In this document: piece after piece, positions 51,101 to 63,591 of the stretch
Position numbering within the stretch: the stretch's first letter is position 1
How the letters are laid out: each line of letters opens with the position of its first letter
Assembly (NCBI GenBank): GCA_026874595.1
Contig: CM049310.1
Span: 87,397,056 to 87,461,055 of the forward strand
DNA length: 64,000 bases
Direction of reading: 5' to 3'
Origin: Sipunculus nudus
Taxonomy: Eukaryota; Annelida; Sipuncula; Golfingiida; Sipunculidae
Position numbers and translations under genes: made by a program
Notes under the pieces: model-generated
The model's input: the letters and a program-made list of their open reading frames with translations, nothing else
What the model was told of the DNA's origin: nothing
Databases searched by the model: none

Positions 51101-54100
51101 ATATAAATTTACAAATAGTTTCTAACATGTATTTAATATAATGCCCACAATTAGGCCTAATGAGGTCCAAGGTAACCAGATTTCGATATTAAATCAGACA
51201 TTTGATGGGTTTCGTTTAGCCGTGACAACCCGACTCAGTAGGCAATCGGATAATTGGGCTGGTAAGCTTACTCGAGTCGTGATACAAGTTATATCTAGGA
51301 ATGTGGTCTTGCATCAGTTTTCATTCATAACGTGGTAAACGGCACATAATCTCAATATTATGCTAAAAATAATGAATTTACACAATAGTATACATGTGAG
51401 CTCACAACCCAAACTGAAACACCGTCTCCATGGACATGGGTCATTTCCTGTATCGCCTGCAAGCTGCCTGCGTCCTGTAACCCGTGCGAGCCATGCTTGT
51501 GTTCATGTGGTCATAAATTCAACAAACACGCCAAAGGGTTTACCAATGTGCTGGGTTAAAACGGAACTTTTCTCGCTCATGTTTGGTATTATTAGAAAGT
51601 ACACAAATATGCTAACGATTGGTCTGGTTTATGTTGATTGACAGTTTACCTGTAGACCATGAAGCACTAAGAAATGAAGAAAATATTTGCATCTTCATTA
51701 ATGCGTTCCTCAGACATAGATGTAATGACACTCTGGCGCTAGTAGTCTGGTCGTAATGTCAGAGGGTCGATATGACGCGAGGTTTCGTTATGAATGTTTA
51801 ACCAATAAAGTAACTCTATAGTAGGTTCAATTCTCTGCAAAAGCTGTGCATTTATAATACGGCCACATTTCACAAGACATCAAGGGCGTATATTATGCGC
51901 TTGTGCAGAGCTTTTGTTTTAAACCACCATGGATTACGTGATGCCTTTTTTATTGTGGTACATACCTTCTCTGACACATTATACGTTGCTGATATATTCC
52001 AATGTGTAAGAATAATTTGAGGAAAAATCGAGCCTCGGAGGTAACACTAGCATTATGAAGTTTTCGCAATATGTGTTTGATTTTTTTTAGTTTCGTAAAA
52101 CAGAGACTGCAGCTGCAGAAGATGCTGAGAGCATTCAGAAGGAAATACAGAGTCTGAAGGCCAGGGATGCTGAACTGAATGAAAAAATCCACGAGTTACA
52201 ACAGCAGTACGTTAACGCGTTGATCATACCAAACGAGCCTTTTTGATAGATGATGATGCTGATATATATATATCATTGCCTCCGACAGGAGAGTATGCTA
52301 TCATCCCCATTCGTGTGTGTGTTATTGTATTTGTTCACAACATAACTCACATAATCATAAGGAAAATCATGAAATGTTCAGGGCATTACTGGAGAGGGCC
52401 AATGAGGGAATCAATTAGATTTTTGTGTGGACCCGGAACATGATCTGAGTTCAGGAGTATCGTCAAGGAATATTCACAAATGTCTTTTCACCTATGCACG
52501 AATGAACCTTGGAATATTGGCCGAATAAGTAAATGCAAACATTGTTTTTACATTACACAACAGGGCCTCCTGCATGGCGGAGGCTTGAATTCCCTAGAAT
52601 GCAGAATAAATTTCTGAATTTTACTAATTATCACACTTTACTTGACATATTTTATTCAAAACTTTGGTGATAAGTGACGAATAAGGATACTTGTTTTTAA
52701 ATAACTCTATAATTATTTTATAAAATTTCTCAAAATGTTAAAATTTCTTAACTATGATGTAATAACATTAAACGGAGTCAATTCTAGCCTCATTCTAATA
52801 AGGTGGTCTGGGTTTTAGAAAGCTGTCACATGTTCTTCAGTATAAAGTGCAAATGAACTTAAAGCCAGTGCCTAATATTTTTGATAAAATGATAACATTG
52901 TAAGATTATAAATTAATGAAATACTGTGATCATAACAATACCATGGACTAAATTCAGATTGAAAACTACATCAGTATGAAGGAAAACCAGGTTAATTATT
53001 AATTTACTCAATGGTCATTGAATGTCACATAGATAGTTTGAAATAAATATGAAGTTTCTTTGTTTTAGAGGATATAAAGAAGAAGAGTTGGAGATGCATA
53101 TAAACAAACTCCATGAGTACAATGAGATCAAAGATGTCGCTCAGATGCTCTTAGGACAGATTGGTAAGCTCCTTAAAGCCAGCTATACACCTACCTTTTC
53201 TGTAGAATGTTTCCGATTTCTTGCTTTCTCTGTGTACATATTATTTACCAACTCTAGGTATTTCTTGTTAAGAAAAGTTCTTTAAACGCCAATGTAATGG
53301 ATATTTGAGCTTGTTTATCAAGCTGTGTAAACACAGCAATGTTGACTAAAAAAATGTACCCGTTAACATAAAGTGGATGTTGCATAATATGTGCGGCAGT
53401 TGAAAAGACACTAGTTGCAAAAGTCCCTTTGCAAAACTCTGCATCGTCTGATTTGTAGCCATATGTCCTTGTTTAAGGTGTTTTATTTCGCCAACCCCCA
53501 TGTTATAAACACGTAGTGTTAGGCCAAAAAAAATAAATGGTATGGTTCTGAGGCACCGCCCGCGTCAATTTAAACCCCCCGCATCAAACATTTTTATTTT
53601 GATTTTCATCTTTCAATAAGATAAAATAATACAATTTCGATACAATTTCTTTTGTTATGTAGTGCCTTTACCTGTTTAGCAAGAAGAAACCTGTCATTTT
53701 CATGCTTTTCCCAGATCAAATGACATTTTTATCAAAACATACAAAAAAAGGTCAAAAATAAAATACCGCCTGTCCGCATTAATTTCTGAAAAAAAAGTGC
53801 CTGAGAACCATATCATTTTTATTTTTTTGGCCTAACGGAACCTAATATTAACAGATCACGTATGCGTGATGAACACAAATTTTGTAATGGAGATGTGAAA
53901 TGTCAGCGTGAAATGTCTAGGGGAATGAATAAAGACGTCAGTAGTTTTTTGTTAACAAATAACCATAATTTATTCTTAAAACAACCCTCACATTACAATA
54001 CACTAAATCAATACAATTATACAGCAAAACAGCGGTATAGCAACAAATCAATAAAATCACACAGAAAAATAATGTGCACAGTACCTGGATACCAACATCG

Positions 54101-56720
54101 TCACAACGATAAATATTTTAAATGTATACTCTCGGAGAATGACAGTCCAGTGTAAAGCTCTTGTAACAATCCAGAAAGTAAACTGAAGTCCAAATGCACA
54201 AAATCCAGAAGAAAATCTGAAGAAAATCTATAATTGTCGGATAAGGTCCCAGAAACTGACACACGCTTCTGCGTCTGCTGGAAAACTTCTCTGCTCTCTC
54301 CCCCAGCTCTAAAACACAGCCCCTTTATATACTCTTCACCCCAAGCCGAGAATTTTCCACTTCTCGAACATTCGAAGAATAATACATTATACACAGTAAA
54401 CACGCGTAACAGGAATTATCTAGAAGAACATAGACATGTGTATCCCCACACACCAAGGTCATCACGTGACCCACGACCAGGCGTAAAAGCCCAAGGCTAA
54501 CATGACAACGAGAGTTCAACCAGTAAGGATTAAACATAGAATGTAACAAACGGCCCGGCGAGGGTGTCACAACCAGAGTTACGCCCGTGTCACACAATAA
54601 AAAGAGCACCTGTAACAGTAGATATATACGAAACGAACCATGCACATATGCGCGGTGGTTTGGCCTATATTTATAAAGATTCAAGGAATTATCTTTAGTT
54701 AATAGACGTTTGATAACAGAATAGGACTATTTAATTTCCCTACCAAACATTCAACGAAACCGAATCTAGGATTTGTAAATATCGTCACTTGGTTTACACT
54801 TGATTATACTTCAGTTTCTTACAAATTTTTATCGTGACCTCATGAAAACTGTGACCTATTTGCAATTTTATCACGCAAGACTTATTACAAGCAAGGCAAA
54901 TAATTATTATTTAAAATGCAAAAGTTACAAACATAATTGTTTGCCTTAAAATTCATCGTTTAATTTCTATTAATAAAAGTCACTTAATATTGAAAGGTCA
55001 TGTCTTAACACCCAATTATTATAATAATTCACTGTGTTGCCTGGCGTTTTATTTCCTTTTAATATATGACCTGTTCGTGACGCTGTATCCCTAAAATTAC
55101 GTGTTATACCATTGCATCGGCGTCAGATTTATTGGTGTTTGGGGGGTTGACTGGCCAAATATAACATTGATGTACAACGTACCAGAACATTGAAAATATC
55201 CATTAAGTTCACTTAAAACAACGTTATACAAAACACTTATATTCCTTGGATCGTGTGAATGGCCACAAACTGTTGATATAACCAGATACGACCAGAACAG
55301 TATAGATTTAGCAGGAGCTAGTAAGCCAAGGAGATGCGCTTTGATGCGATGTATCAAGCTTAAAACTGTTTTTCAATGTGCGCCTATATGCGTGAACAAT
55401 AACTCATATGATTTTGTAATTGTGATGTTTCCATGTGGCCGTCAGCGTATTTGCATGAAAATCGCCGGAATCGGATAGGGTCTGCGTGAACTCAGGGATT
55501 TTGGGTAAAATGAAGTCACTGCACCATCCTTTGTTGAAGACCTGCTAGATCCACTGTAACGTCTGTCAGTCACAGCTGCATATGCGCGCACATGGAATCT
55601 GCTTAACGTATTGTGGATGTTCATCCATTATGGATGAATATGTTTCCCAGCAAGATCATCCAGGCACCTGGACTTACTTCCCTATAGTTGTACCCTCATA
55701 CACTTTGTTACGGTTCTGTGTGGGAGATAACGCAGTGCACGCGTCAGTTTACTCTAACAACACTCCGTGACAAGAGGTCCGATCTTGCGCATGAGAGAAG
55801 GAAGAAACACCGGGTGGAAGCATGAGAAAGCTTGATTTTTATATTTGAAGTTTCGGCTGCCAGGTGGCCAGCGATGACAACATGACACTCTGGTCTTCTT
55901 AAAAAAATGTGACAGGCGCCTTCGATTCATGATGCAAGAATTAACAGAACACCCATTCTGAGGATCCGATAAAAATATTTGATGTGTGGTAATATTTGAC
56001 ATCAGACGCTTATTACGGTCTTGTTATATTTGCTAAATAATTTAGAAAAAAATGTTTTTATACAAAATTTATAACATTAATTGTCCCCTTTCTTCTCTTT
56101 GGCGCCGATTCACACGAAGCTGTCAAGCCATCATGGGGGACGCAGAGACAAACTTTCCGAGTAAAACCCGCCTTGTCATTTATAACTGCTGCATGAATAC
56201 ACGTGAATCAACCGTGAATGTAATCTTTTTATTTTTCCAACAGAAAATCGTCAATTTATGTCTTACCTCGGAAAAATTACAGTTCGACAAACAAATAAAA
56301 ATGAAAAAAAAATACTGTTAGAAATGACGTGCAAATCTGCACACACTAGAATAATGCGAACCCAATAGCTTGTACATATACTGCCACCTCAATGTCTTCA
56401 ATTAATTAAAAATCGACGTTTAGGTGACAGGCTGCCGCTACCAGGTGGCATGGTTGCTATGTTTGTTTCGCGCCACTGGTCATGTCCGGTATATACATAA
56501 GCTATTTCTTACTCGTGCACAGGAGTAAGCAAACAGCTTTAGAACGAAAATTGGCTGATATCGTAATATTTAAAGTAAACACTATACTCCCTGTACATTC
56601 AACATGCCTAGTATGTGAATACGTCCCTTTAAAATTATTCATTATTCTATTGTAGCGGTGAGAAAAGGTGTGACCACGAAGGAATTGTATGAGCAGTATG
56701 AGCTAAACTTGGAGGACTGA
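48124..56720 (+). CDS. SWI5: SWI5 homologous-recombination protein, five exons
   Basis: SWI5 pairs with SFR1 as a mediator that stabilises RAD51 filaments in homologous recombination in the nucleus. Exons are 48124-48155, 48294-48342, 52091-52206, 53069-53163 and 56656-56720. All splice sites are AG/GT, phases agree, and the product is 118 residues. The N-terminus is a short basic region with RAPFKSP, like the vertebrate FxSP motif region. Exon 3 encodes a charged coiled coil. Exons 4-5 encode the conserved core INKLHEYNEIKDVAQMLLG and VRKGVTTKELYEQYELNLED, which match the human C-terminus (HEYNDIKDVGQMLLG; RGVTTKELY). The ATG is in a 32-nt first exon. AATAAA at 56810-56815 is the likely poly(A) signal. 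Introns 2 and 4 are long and hold a tRNA gene and transposons. Confidence 0.93.
48436..48507 (+). tRNA. tRNA-His (anticodon GTG), nested in SWI5 intron 2
   Basis: This 72-nt tRNA has acceptor stem GCCGTGA/TCACGGC with discriminator A, D arm around CGTCTAGTGGTTAGGAC, and anticodon stem TCTCG/CGAGA with loop TTGTGGC (GTG at 48469-48471). The T arm is CCAGGTTCGAATCCTGG. The extra 5' G of tRNA-His is not encoded, as expected in eukaryotes. It lies on the same strand as SWI5, 93 nt after the exon 2 donor. The first downstream T-run is about 38 nt away (TTTT near 48548). Confidence 0.96.
50380..50640. promoter_or_regulatory. CpG-rich motif cluster in SWI5 intron 2
   Basis: Within a long intron this block is CpG-richer than its surroundings. 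It contains GTAACCACGGTTAC (palindrome), TGACGAAACGTCA (CRE-like arms), CATTGG (inverted CCAAT), ATTTGCAT (octamer) and AAGATGGC (YY1-like) within about 100 bp. This could be an enhancer or an unannotated promoter. The motifs are short, so the call is weak. Confidence 0.3.
52380..52620 (+). repeat. Dispersed repeat, copy 1 (second copy 62790-63010)
   Basis: Shared blocks with the copy near 62790 include GGACCCGGAACATGATC, GTCAAGGAATATTCACAAATG, AATGAACCTTGGAATATTGG and GGAGGCTTGAATTCCCTAGAA. Both copies end at the CTAGAAT..CAGA region. This copy lies in SWI5 intron 3. No terminal repeats are seen. Confidence 0.6.
53518..53836. mobile_element. MITE with 40-bp terminal inverted repeats
   Basis: The ends GTTAGGCCAAAAAAAATAAA (from 53518) and TTTTATTTTTTTGGCCTAAC (to 53836) are inverted repeats. 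They extend inward through GGTTCTGAGGCAC on the left and GTGCCTGAGAACC on the right (53797). Total length is 319 bp with an AT-rich, non-coding centre. I see no clear target duplication. It lies in SWI5 intron 4. Confidence 0.75.
53883..54596 (-). mobile_element. Solo-LTR-like sequence (minus strand), approximate ends
   Basis: On the minus strand the sequence starts TGTGTGACACGGGCG and has a TATA box in GAGTATATAAAGGGGC (about 54334-54319). A purine-rich GGGGGAGAGAGCAGAGAAG stretch follows, then an AATAAA poly(A) signal (53974-53969), and the sequence ends near CATTACA. This order of TATA, transcript-like region and poly(A) signal between TG and CA ends is that of a retrotransposon LTR. No matching partner LTR, primer-binding site or clear target duplication is visible, so the exact ends and the solo status are uncertain. 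Reading frames here on both strands are not genes. Confidence 0.5.
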
Positions 56721-56941
56721 GAGTAATGTTAACCTATGGACATCATTCTTCATATGACATTGGAAGTTATCGTGGTTTTCATCCACTTTAAGTTTATCTT
56801 CCTTTTTTTAATAAAATTCATGTTCACTAAATCATGAAGACTTCTGTTGTAATTTTCTTTACGATAAAATGTTGCTTACAATATCAGTTCGTGCCAGTTC
56901 TGGATCAAGTGAAAGAAACACCCCTAGACAGATAAGGCTGC

Positions 56942-57147
56942 CTTTCCATAAGCGGAAATTTTCTGCCATGCGATGGCGTTGCGTTGGCGTAGCCTGACGA
57001 TGATTTAAACCTAGCCAAGCGTTTGAACGAATGCCGCAGATACACGCGCGGAAACTCGCGTACATGGAAAGGCTACATCGATAAACTGCTGGAGCGATTC
57101 TTACCTTCAACGCAATCGCACCGCAGAAAAGTCGCGTTCATGGAAAG
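56942..57147. mobile_element. Short MITE with CTTTCCAT ends
   Basis: The 25-bp inverted ends, CTTTCCATAAGCGGAAATTT... (56942) and ...AAGTCGCGTTCATGGAAAG (to 57147), agree at 20 of 25 positions. The element is 206 bp, CpG-rich inside, and non-coding. It lies just downstream of SWI5 and directly before a poly-C run at 57154-57166. Confidence 0.55.
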
Positions 57148-57167
57148 TTTCTGCCCCCCCCCCCCCT

Positions 57168-60100
57168 TGGAAGCCTATAATATATTTATAAGTTCGGTAT
57201 AAAAGGAAACTTAGCCGTAGAATTACGAAATTTGTAGTATGCCGATAGCTTTAACAGAATATTTGTTTCGATGGTATAAACTTTTATCGATTTCACCCAA
57301 TTTCTCAAAGGCCGGTTAAATTCTGACATGTCCTGAAAATACTGAGCAAAAAAATTTCGTACACTTCCATGCATCGAACTGAATTGCCCTGTGAAAGAGA
57401 GACCCAAGTTGTGTATAGGCCACCGGTGTCTATCTGCACCACCGCCTTTCTCCTTCTAATCTCCTATTTTGCTTTGATCCTGTGTTAAAGTCTGTTATAA
57501 AATAATAGAGTACTAAGGAACGCGATTCTTTATTTAAAAATCTTCCGGTGCAGATTTATCATCCATGGTAAATGATATATCATATCTTTGACGTCCTAGA
57601 TATTTTGTAATTAGGGAGGTTCGAGGAAAATCCAATGAGTTTATTATCATTATGCCCTTTCCTTACATCCCGGCTTCCGCACCGGTCCTGGTGCCGGTAT
57701 GTGCCCTGTCTTTGGAAAATGACAAAAAAAAAGGCTGACAGAGCTCAGTATGTCTTATGGCAAATATGTGATAAAAAGACTGTGACTCTTGTCTTGGATG
57801 TGGTATGTGCCAGAGGCCATTGTTATGTTAGCATTCCTATATAATGAAACAACATTAATCCGTCTCGAAACTTGAATCCTTGTGCACGGTATAAATGTGT
57901 AAACTGAATATTGGATTAAAATAGCACACAATAAATACGATATCAAATTTTATGACTATAAGTGCATGCGTTTCATGTAATAAATTGTTTCTCCTCATAT
58001 ATGGAAAATATATAAAACGGGGACTCGCATAAACGGAAAGAGGCCATCCGCACGCGGACCCCACACAGACAAAAATCCGCATGTATATGGAAAGGCACCG
58101 AAAGGAGGACATAAAAACTTGGCTTTTGACACGTGGTAATGAGACATTTTTAAGGCAAAAGCGGTGTTTCCAATTGTCCATGCACCGATATGGACAGGTA
58201 TACGGTCTGAAGGAACAGGGTAACACAAGAATGCTTCCACTTATTCGGAGGATACGATGGAAAGTCACTTTTTTTAGTATCCACGGCAGAAAAATATAAA
58301 TTATGAAAACGTGATAGAAGTGGTGCTAGGGAACCCACTTCTGTACAACTAGAGTTTCCCACATTGTTATTATGCCCGACTGGTTAACTATGTTTAGGCA
58401 AGTGCAAGATGTGTATTCTCCCTTTTTCAAAGAACATGAAGGTACCATGCAGTTATATTCTTGTTACGTTCCTTCGTTCTGCAAGCATCTCTGTTCCTCT
58501 CTTTGTAGGCCAAGCTCTCGATAAGCTACGCTTCTAGGCCTTGCTTTAACTGACGGGGTGCATTTTGTATCACTAACTGTGAACTATAGCTCCCACGTAT
58601 TCGGAACGATCGCTTATTGGCCAATCAAACACAGTGTAACAAATGTCCCAAAAAAGTTCTCAAAACTTTACACACTATTTGAACTAGAACAGATGTACTC
58701 TAAAGTAGACCGGTTTCGATTATTCTAAATATAGCACCAGACTGGTTTTGCTTTGCGCGTACAGGAAGCATTCGCGAATCATTATAACGGTTCAGTTCTA
58801 CTTTGATAATAATTCATGCAAAATCAGACAAACCGGTCAGTTAAAGCAAGGTCTCTGGGAGCGTGGATTATCGAGATGGGTCAAACGGGTACCGTTAAAA
58901 GACTTAACTGGGATTACCCCCAATTAATACCGGGGAACAGCAAAAACATAGGTACCATACGTCCATTGTAAGTAGAAACACGTGTCCATACCCGTATCCG
59001 TATAGATATCCAGCCATCTGTCGATGGAGTAAAAGGGAAAATGACTTATACTGGTTTATTTTTTACATGCGTCCGTCTGTAAAAGTCTTCGTCTAAGCTG
59101 ACAGTCTCAACAGATGGTGCAAGATGAAAAGCAAATAAACAAAAGACTTTAAAACACAATAGTAATGAATTTAATAACAGTTTACATGCAACACTTAAGC
59201 AAGAAGTGTGAAAAATCAATATATATATATATTAGTCGTATTTCATCAATGCAAAACAATATGAATACTGTTTGGTAAATTCAATACTAAATTTTTACCA
59301 GTGAATTCAATTTGAATTGTGAAGAACTGTTGGTCACCCTTTCTTAATATAAAGCATTAAATGCATTCTATAAATGTTAGGCTTCGTGTGTTTGAATGTT
59401 GGCATATCTTCTCAAACTTCATAACTTAAACTAAGCACTTTCTTAAATCTGGGATAACATGTCCTCCAGACCATTATATGTTTTAAATAAATTCAATACA
59501 AAAATACAGTTTGGCCTTGTTAATTTTTTTAAAGTCAAAGTACGTGAACCATTGAATGTCTAAATGTTATGACCAGATCAATTGTATAGTTATAATCAAA
59601 GTTAACTGAAAGTTAGACTGGCCCAGTCGGAATATGTATTACTGGGTCATGTTGGTTCTGCCATCTGGCGGCAAATCATGTAACTAATACTCACTCACCA
59701 AACTTAATCACCATCACCCAGTGTGAGCTAATACAGCAACCCATGTCGTGAGGCATGGAATTACGTTATATTTTACTTATTTTAGTGGCAAGTATACTGT
59801 CTTGGCCTTTTATTCGCGAGGGTTTCAAATTTGCGGTATTTGCGAAAGAGATATCATCCCGAAAATGAATTATTCGTGAATATTCGTTTATACTAAAGCC
59901 TAACCGACGTCTTATAAATATTATCGATGCATGTTGCTTCGCAAGGCAAAAGTTGGATATAATTAATATTAACAGAACCTTTTATGTTATCAATAAATCA
60001 CATTGATTTTAGGAATATTAAGCTGAATTCTACATTATCTGTCTATAATGAGCAAGAATTCCCATTAGTTCGATGTGCCAAGGTCCTCAAATTGTTAAGA

Positions 60101-61428
60101 TTTTACCAAGCATATTAAATAATTCATATCATAAAGGATATATGCTTAATGTAGTTTACTGTATTGTGAAATCGCGAAAATCGGACCCTCGCGAACCACT
60201 GGGAAAATGGAAATCGCAAAAATTTAACTTCGCGAATATGAAGCCAACCACAGTAATTACCAACGGTCTCCAAGTGTAACTGAAAATATCTACCTTCTTA
60301 AAAACAAACTTTCTTTTTTAGTATTTATATTAACACATTTAAAATATTCAGTTTACGTATTATAAAGGTTTATAACAGAATACCAAAACGTTGACATTGA
60401 GATAGTGAAATAATAGAAACAACATTATAATGCTATTTTAGCATATACCTTAAGCATGATTACATTATTCAGCATGTATACATTTTATTTGATTTCTATG
60501 CCTAGATTAATTCATACGTTATTGTAAATATTCGGGCTGGCTCATATCACAACAGATCACTGCATAAATTTGTAATTAGCATTTCAGCATATACTTCTAA
60601 TGAATATGAAAAGATAATACTGTATTAGAATAGCACACCACACACTGAAGAAAACCTCATTCCATAAAACACCAGAAATCATAAATACAATATTTGGCAC
60701 ATTAGGTTCATATACATATTATCACAGACGCTGGATCGGTATATATATTATATATTGCAATATAGCCAACATATTAAGTAATCCTACAAAATTGTTGGCC
60801 TTTCTTTTGAGACATTGCCTCTTAAAATTATCTTACTATTAAATATACACCACAGTCACCCATACATGGATAAAGTATATTCTGTACATATTGAAACGCA
60901 AGTTGAAGATAAATAATATGGGCCCTGAGAAACAAACTAGCCCTTGTGAAACTAATTTCATTCAGTGGGGTATGTCAAAAGTGTCTTGTTCGTGATTTAC
61001 AGTAATACCTCGTTTACCTCTGAGTGCCATCTTGTTTTCATTAAGAGAATCAAGAAACCTCGCATGCAGATGTTTAAACTAGAATATTTCGTCTTTTATC
61101 CAGATGAAAGATGGATATATTAGAACGTACGTGCTTAACGATGCGTGTTTTGCGATGAGCATGGAAATCAATTAAATTCTCGTTTAATGTTAGCAAAATA
61201 TAATATTATATATTTAATTTTACAAAATAGTTTCAAGTCCGAAACTAAGATGGCGCTGACAGTTAAAGGGGTTTACCATGAATTTCGTAATCATCTTACA
61301 AAGTACTCCCATACTTTCAAAGTGTGCACTCCACTCTTCACAGATCTTGAAATAATACTTAACGATAAAAACATAATATGGTTATCACCTAGTGAAAGCT
61401 AAACATATGAATATTCAATAGGAGGTCA
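57168..61428. other. Intergenic DNA between convergent SWI5 and the unidentified gene
   Basis: No exon is supported apart from the dispersed element listed at 59795-60255. Around 58020-58270 there are CGCGG and ATGGAAAGGC motifs reminiscent of the MITE at 56942, but I cannot define ends. From 59160 to 61400 the DNA is AT-rich. The 137-codon minus reading frame at 57855-58268 is rich in Cys, Phe and Tyr and looks random. Confidence 0.5.
59795..60255. mobile_element. MITE-like element with TACTGTGGTTGGC ends
   Basis: The left end TACTGTCTTGGCCTTTTATT and the right end TATGAAGCCAACCACAGTA are imperfect inverted repeats. They continue inward through ATTCGCGAGGGTTTC and TTCGCGAA-type blocks. The element is 461 bp and non-coding. 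Shortened relatives occur at about 11391-11490 and 28707-28805, so this is a dispersed family. Confidence 0.6.
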
Positions 61429-63533
61429 TTAAGGCCCCCAGTCAGGATGGATCTTGAAGTGCCTGTGGACTGGTGCGTGTGGTTGAGTATAGATGGAGCT
61501 CTTGTTGTACACGGGATTAACGTCATTATAGTTCGGCAGGTGGTGCCACGTGGTGTGCATCCAGCGGTTTGAACGTGTCCCCGGAGTCAGCAGACGAATG
61601 TATCGCAGACGAGTTTCCCGCTCGGCAGGACGATCCATGGCTTGTGCAGCACCAAACGGCCTCCCTCTGTAGATAGAAATAATAGAAAAAGAAGTTTTAG
61701 ATACCGTCGACATATTTTTGTTGATTTATAATCACACTGTAGGTATAGACCCACAATGAACGTGCGTTCTCTACATACACCGGCGGCGTATGTATAAATG
61801 TATTGAAGAAAGTACAGTAGTCTGTTCAAATATATAATTTAAGAATTGTTTAACAGATTCTACCGAGGTGTAAGAGTGCCAACAAATGAAATGTCGAAAA
61901 CTGCGCTGAAAATCACAATGAGCTCGAAGAAGATGTTTCGTCAGTTTCAAAACGGCTCCCCACTATCACGTATCCAGTCACTTGTAATAAGCCAGATCAA
62001 CCGGTAAACATGTCCGTTGACTTTCTAACAACACAATTCATTTGCGAAAAGATTAAAAAATTTTGCTATAATTCAGGATATTGGGATATTGCTCCGTATG
62101 TTTGTTGATTTCTGACTGCTTAAAAGCATAACTTCCATGGCTTGTGTGATTGACAGTTAAGTATTGCAAGGTGCAGGAAATGACGCCGGTGACCAGAACG
62201 ACCGAAATAACGCTTTGATTAGTAAATTTACAAACACATTTGTGTTATTAATTTCTCCTTAGCAGCTTAATATTAAAAAAACTGGTTTTGTGTTAAGTTT
62301 TCATTATGATCGTATGCACGGTTATTGCGGTACAGTTTCCGGTATGACCTGTTTCATGAATTAAAGTAGGCCAATTGGTCCAATTAGAATTCCAACAGAA
62401 TCCGTCGCGTTCACATTACATGGTAAAACATGTACATATGTTCCCTAGATAATTTTGAAGTGATACGCTTTTATAATTATTAATTACTGTTTTACATTGT
62501 AACCCGCTTAATCGCAAAACATACATGCATCGTTACTTACTTCTCCAAGACTTTGATCACGTGTTGTACCCTCTTGCTCTGCTCCTCGTCACTCGCGCTA
62601 CCTAGCAACTGACTTCCCAACATGCTTTGGAAAAACTTCAGCGCGACTTGTCGATCTGAAACAAAATGTGTACCAATACATCATGTTGTTAATATCTCAA
62701 AGAAGTGCATCTAGTTGCCCAAGCCAGAAGGGCATGCGTTCGATCCCTTCGTGTATGTGTGTTTGTTTATAACAATATAGGGCATTTCGGGAATGGTCAA
62801 GTAAACAATCTATAAGATTTTGGTGTAGATCCTGAACATGATCCGGATTAATCAACGTCATCAAGAAATATTCACAAATGTACCGTCATTTTTGCACAAA
62901 TAAACCTTGAAATATGGGCCGAATGCGTGAGAGCAAACACGGTTTTGGGGGCATCCCACCATAGGGATCCCCCACATGGAGGAGGTTTCCATTCCCTAGA
63001 ATTCAGATTTCTAGTATCATATATTAATGTTAGACTAGCTTAAGACAGATGCTTGTAGATGGAGCCTGAGTTAGTTTTGTACCTTTTTCTGTTGCGGTTT
63101 TCATCCATTTGTAAATGGCCTCTTGGTCGTCCTTTTCGGGCGGGCTCTTCGCTTTCCCCGCAAGTTTGAGCGTCTTCTCCACAAGGTGGCGCTGGTGATC
63201 GGGTGCAGTGCGCAAGAAGTCCTCTGCCTTACTGGTGATGTCTGGCTGGTTGTACGCCTTAAGCACCTGTTACGTGATTAAAAATAGTTTTTGTCGAATA
63301 AACTATTGTGATTTTCATATAACAAAAAAACGGAAGGATCGCATATTTAATGCTACATCAAATGTTACTTAATATTTGACAATTAAGTTTTGTTAAAACT
63401 AAGTTAGGCTTATTTATCCTTATTTTGCTGCTGATAGAGTGAATATATGTTTCTGTTTGAGATATGTAAATATTTTAATTAAAAATATGACAGAAGAAGA
63501 ATTTTTTAAAATCTACAATACACAATACAGAAA

Positions 63534-63591
<58 letters not shown>

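Noticed and set aside
54101-54684. Reading frames of 88-119 codons on both strands
   Set aside because: They coincide with the LTR-like sequence, where TATA, poly(A) and terminal features explain the sequence better.
57855-58268. 137-codon minus-strand reading frame
   Set aside because: Residue use is random-looking and rich in Cys, Phe and Tyr, with no motifs, and overlapping frames on both strands are equally long.
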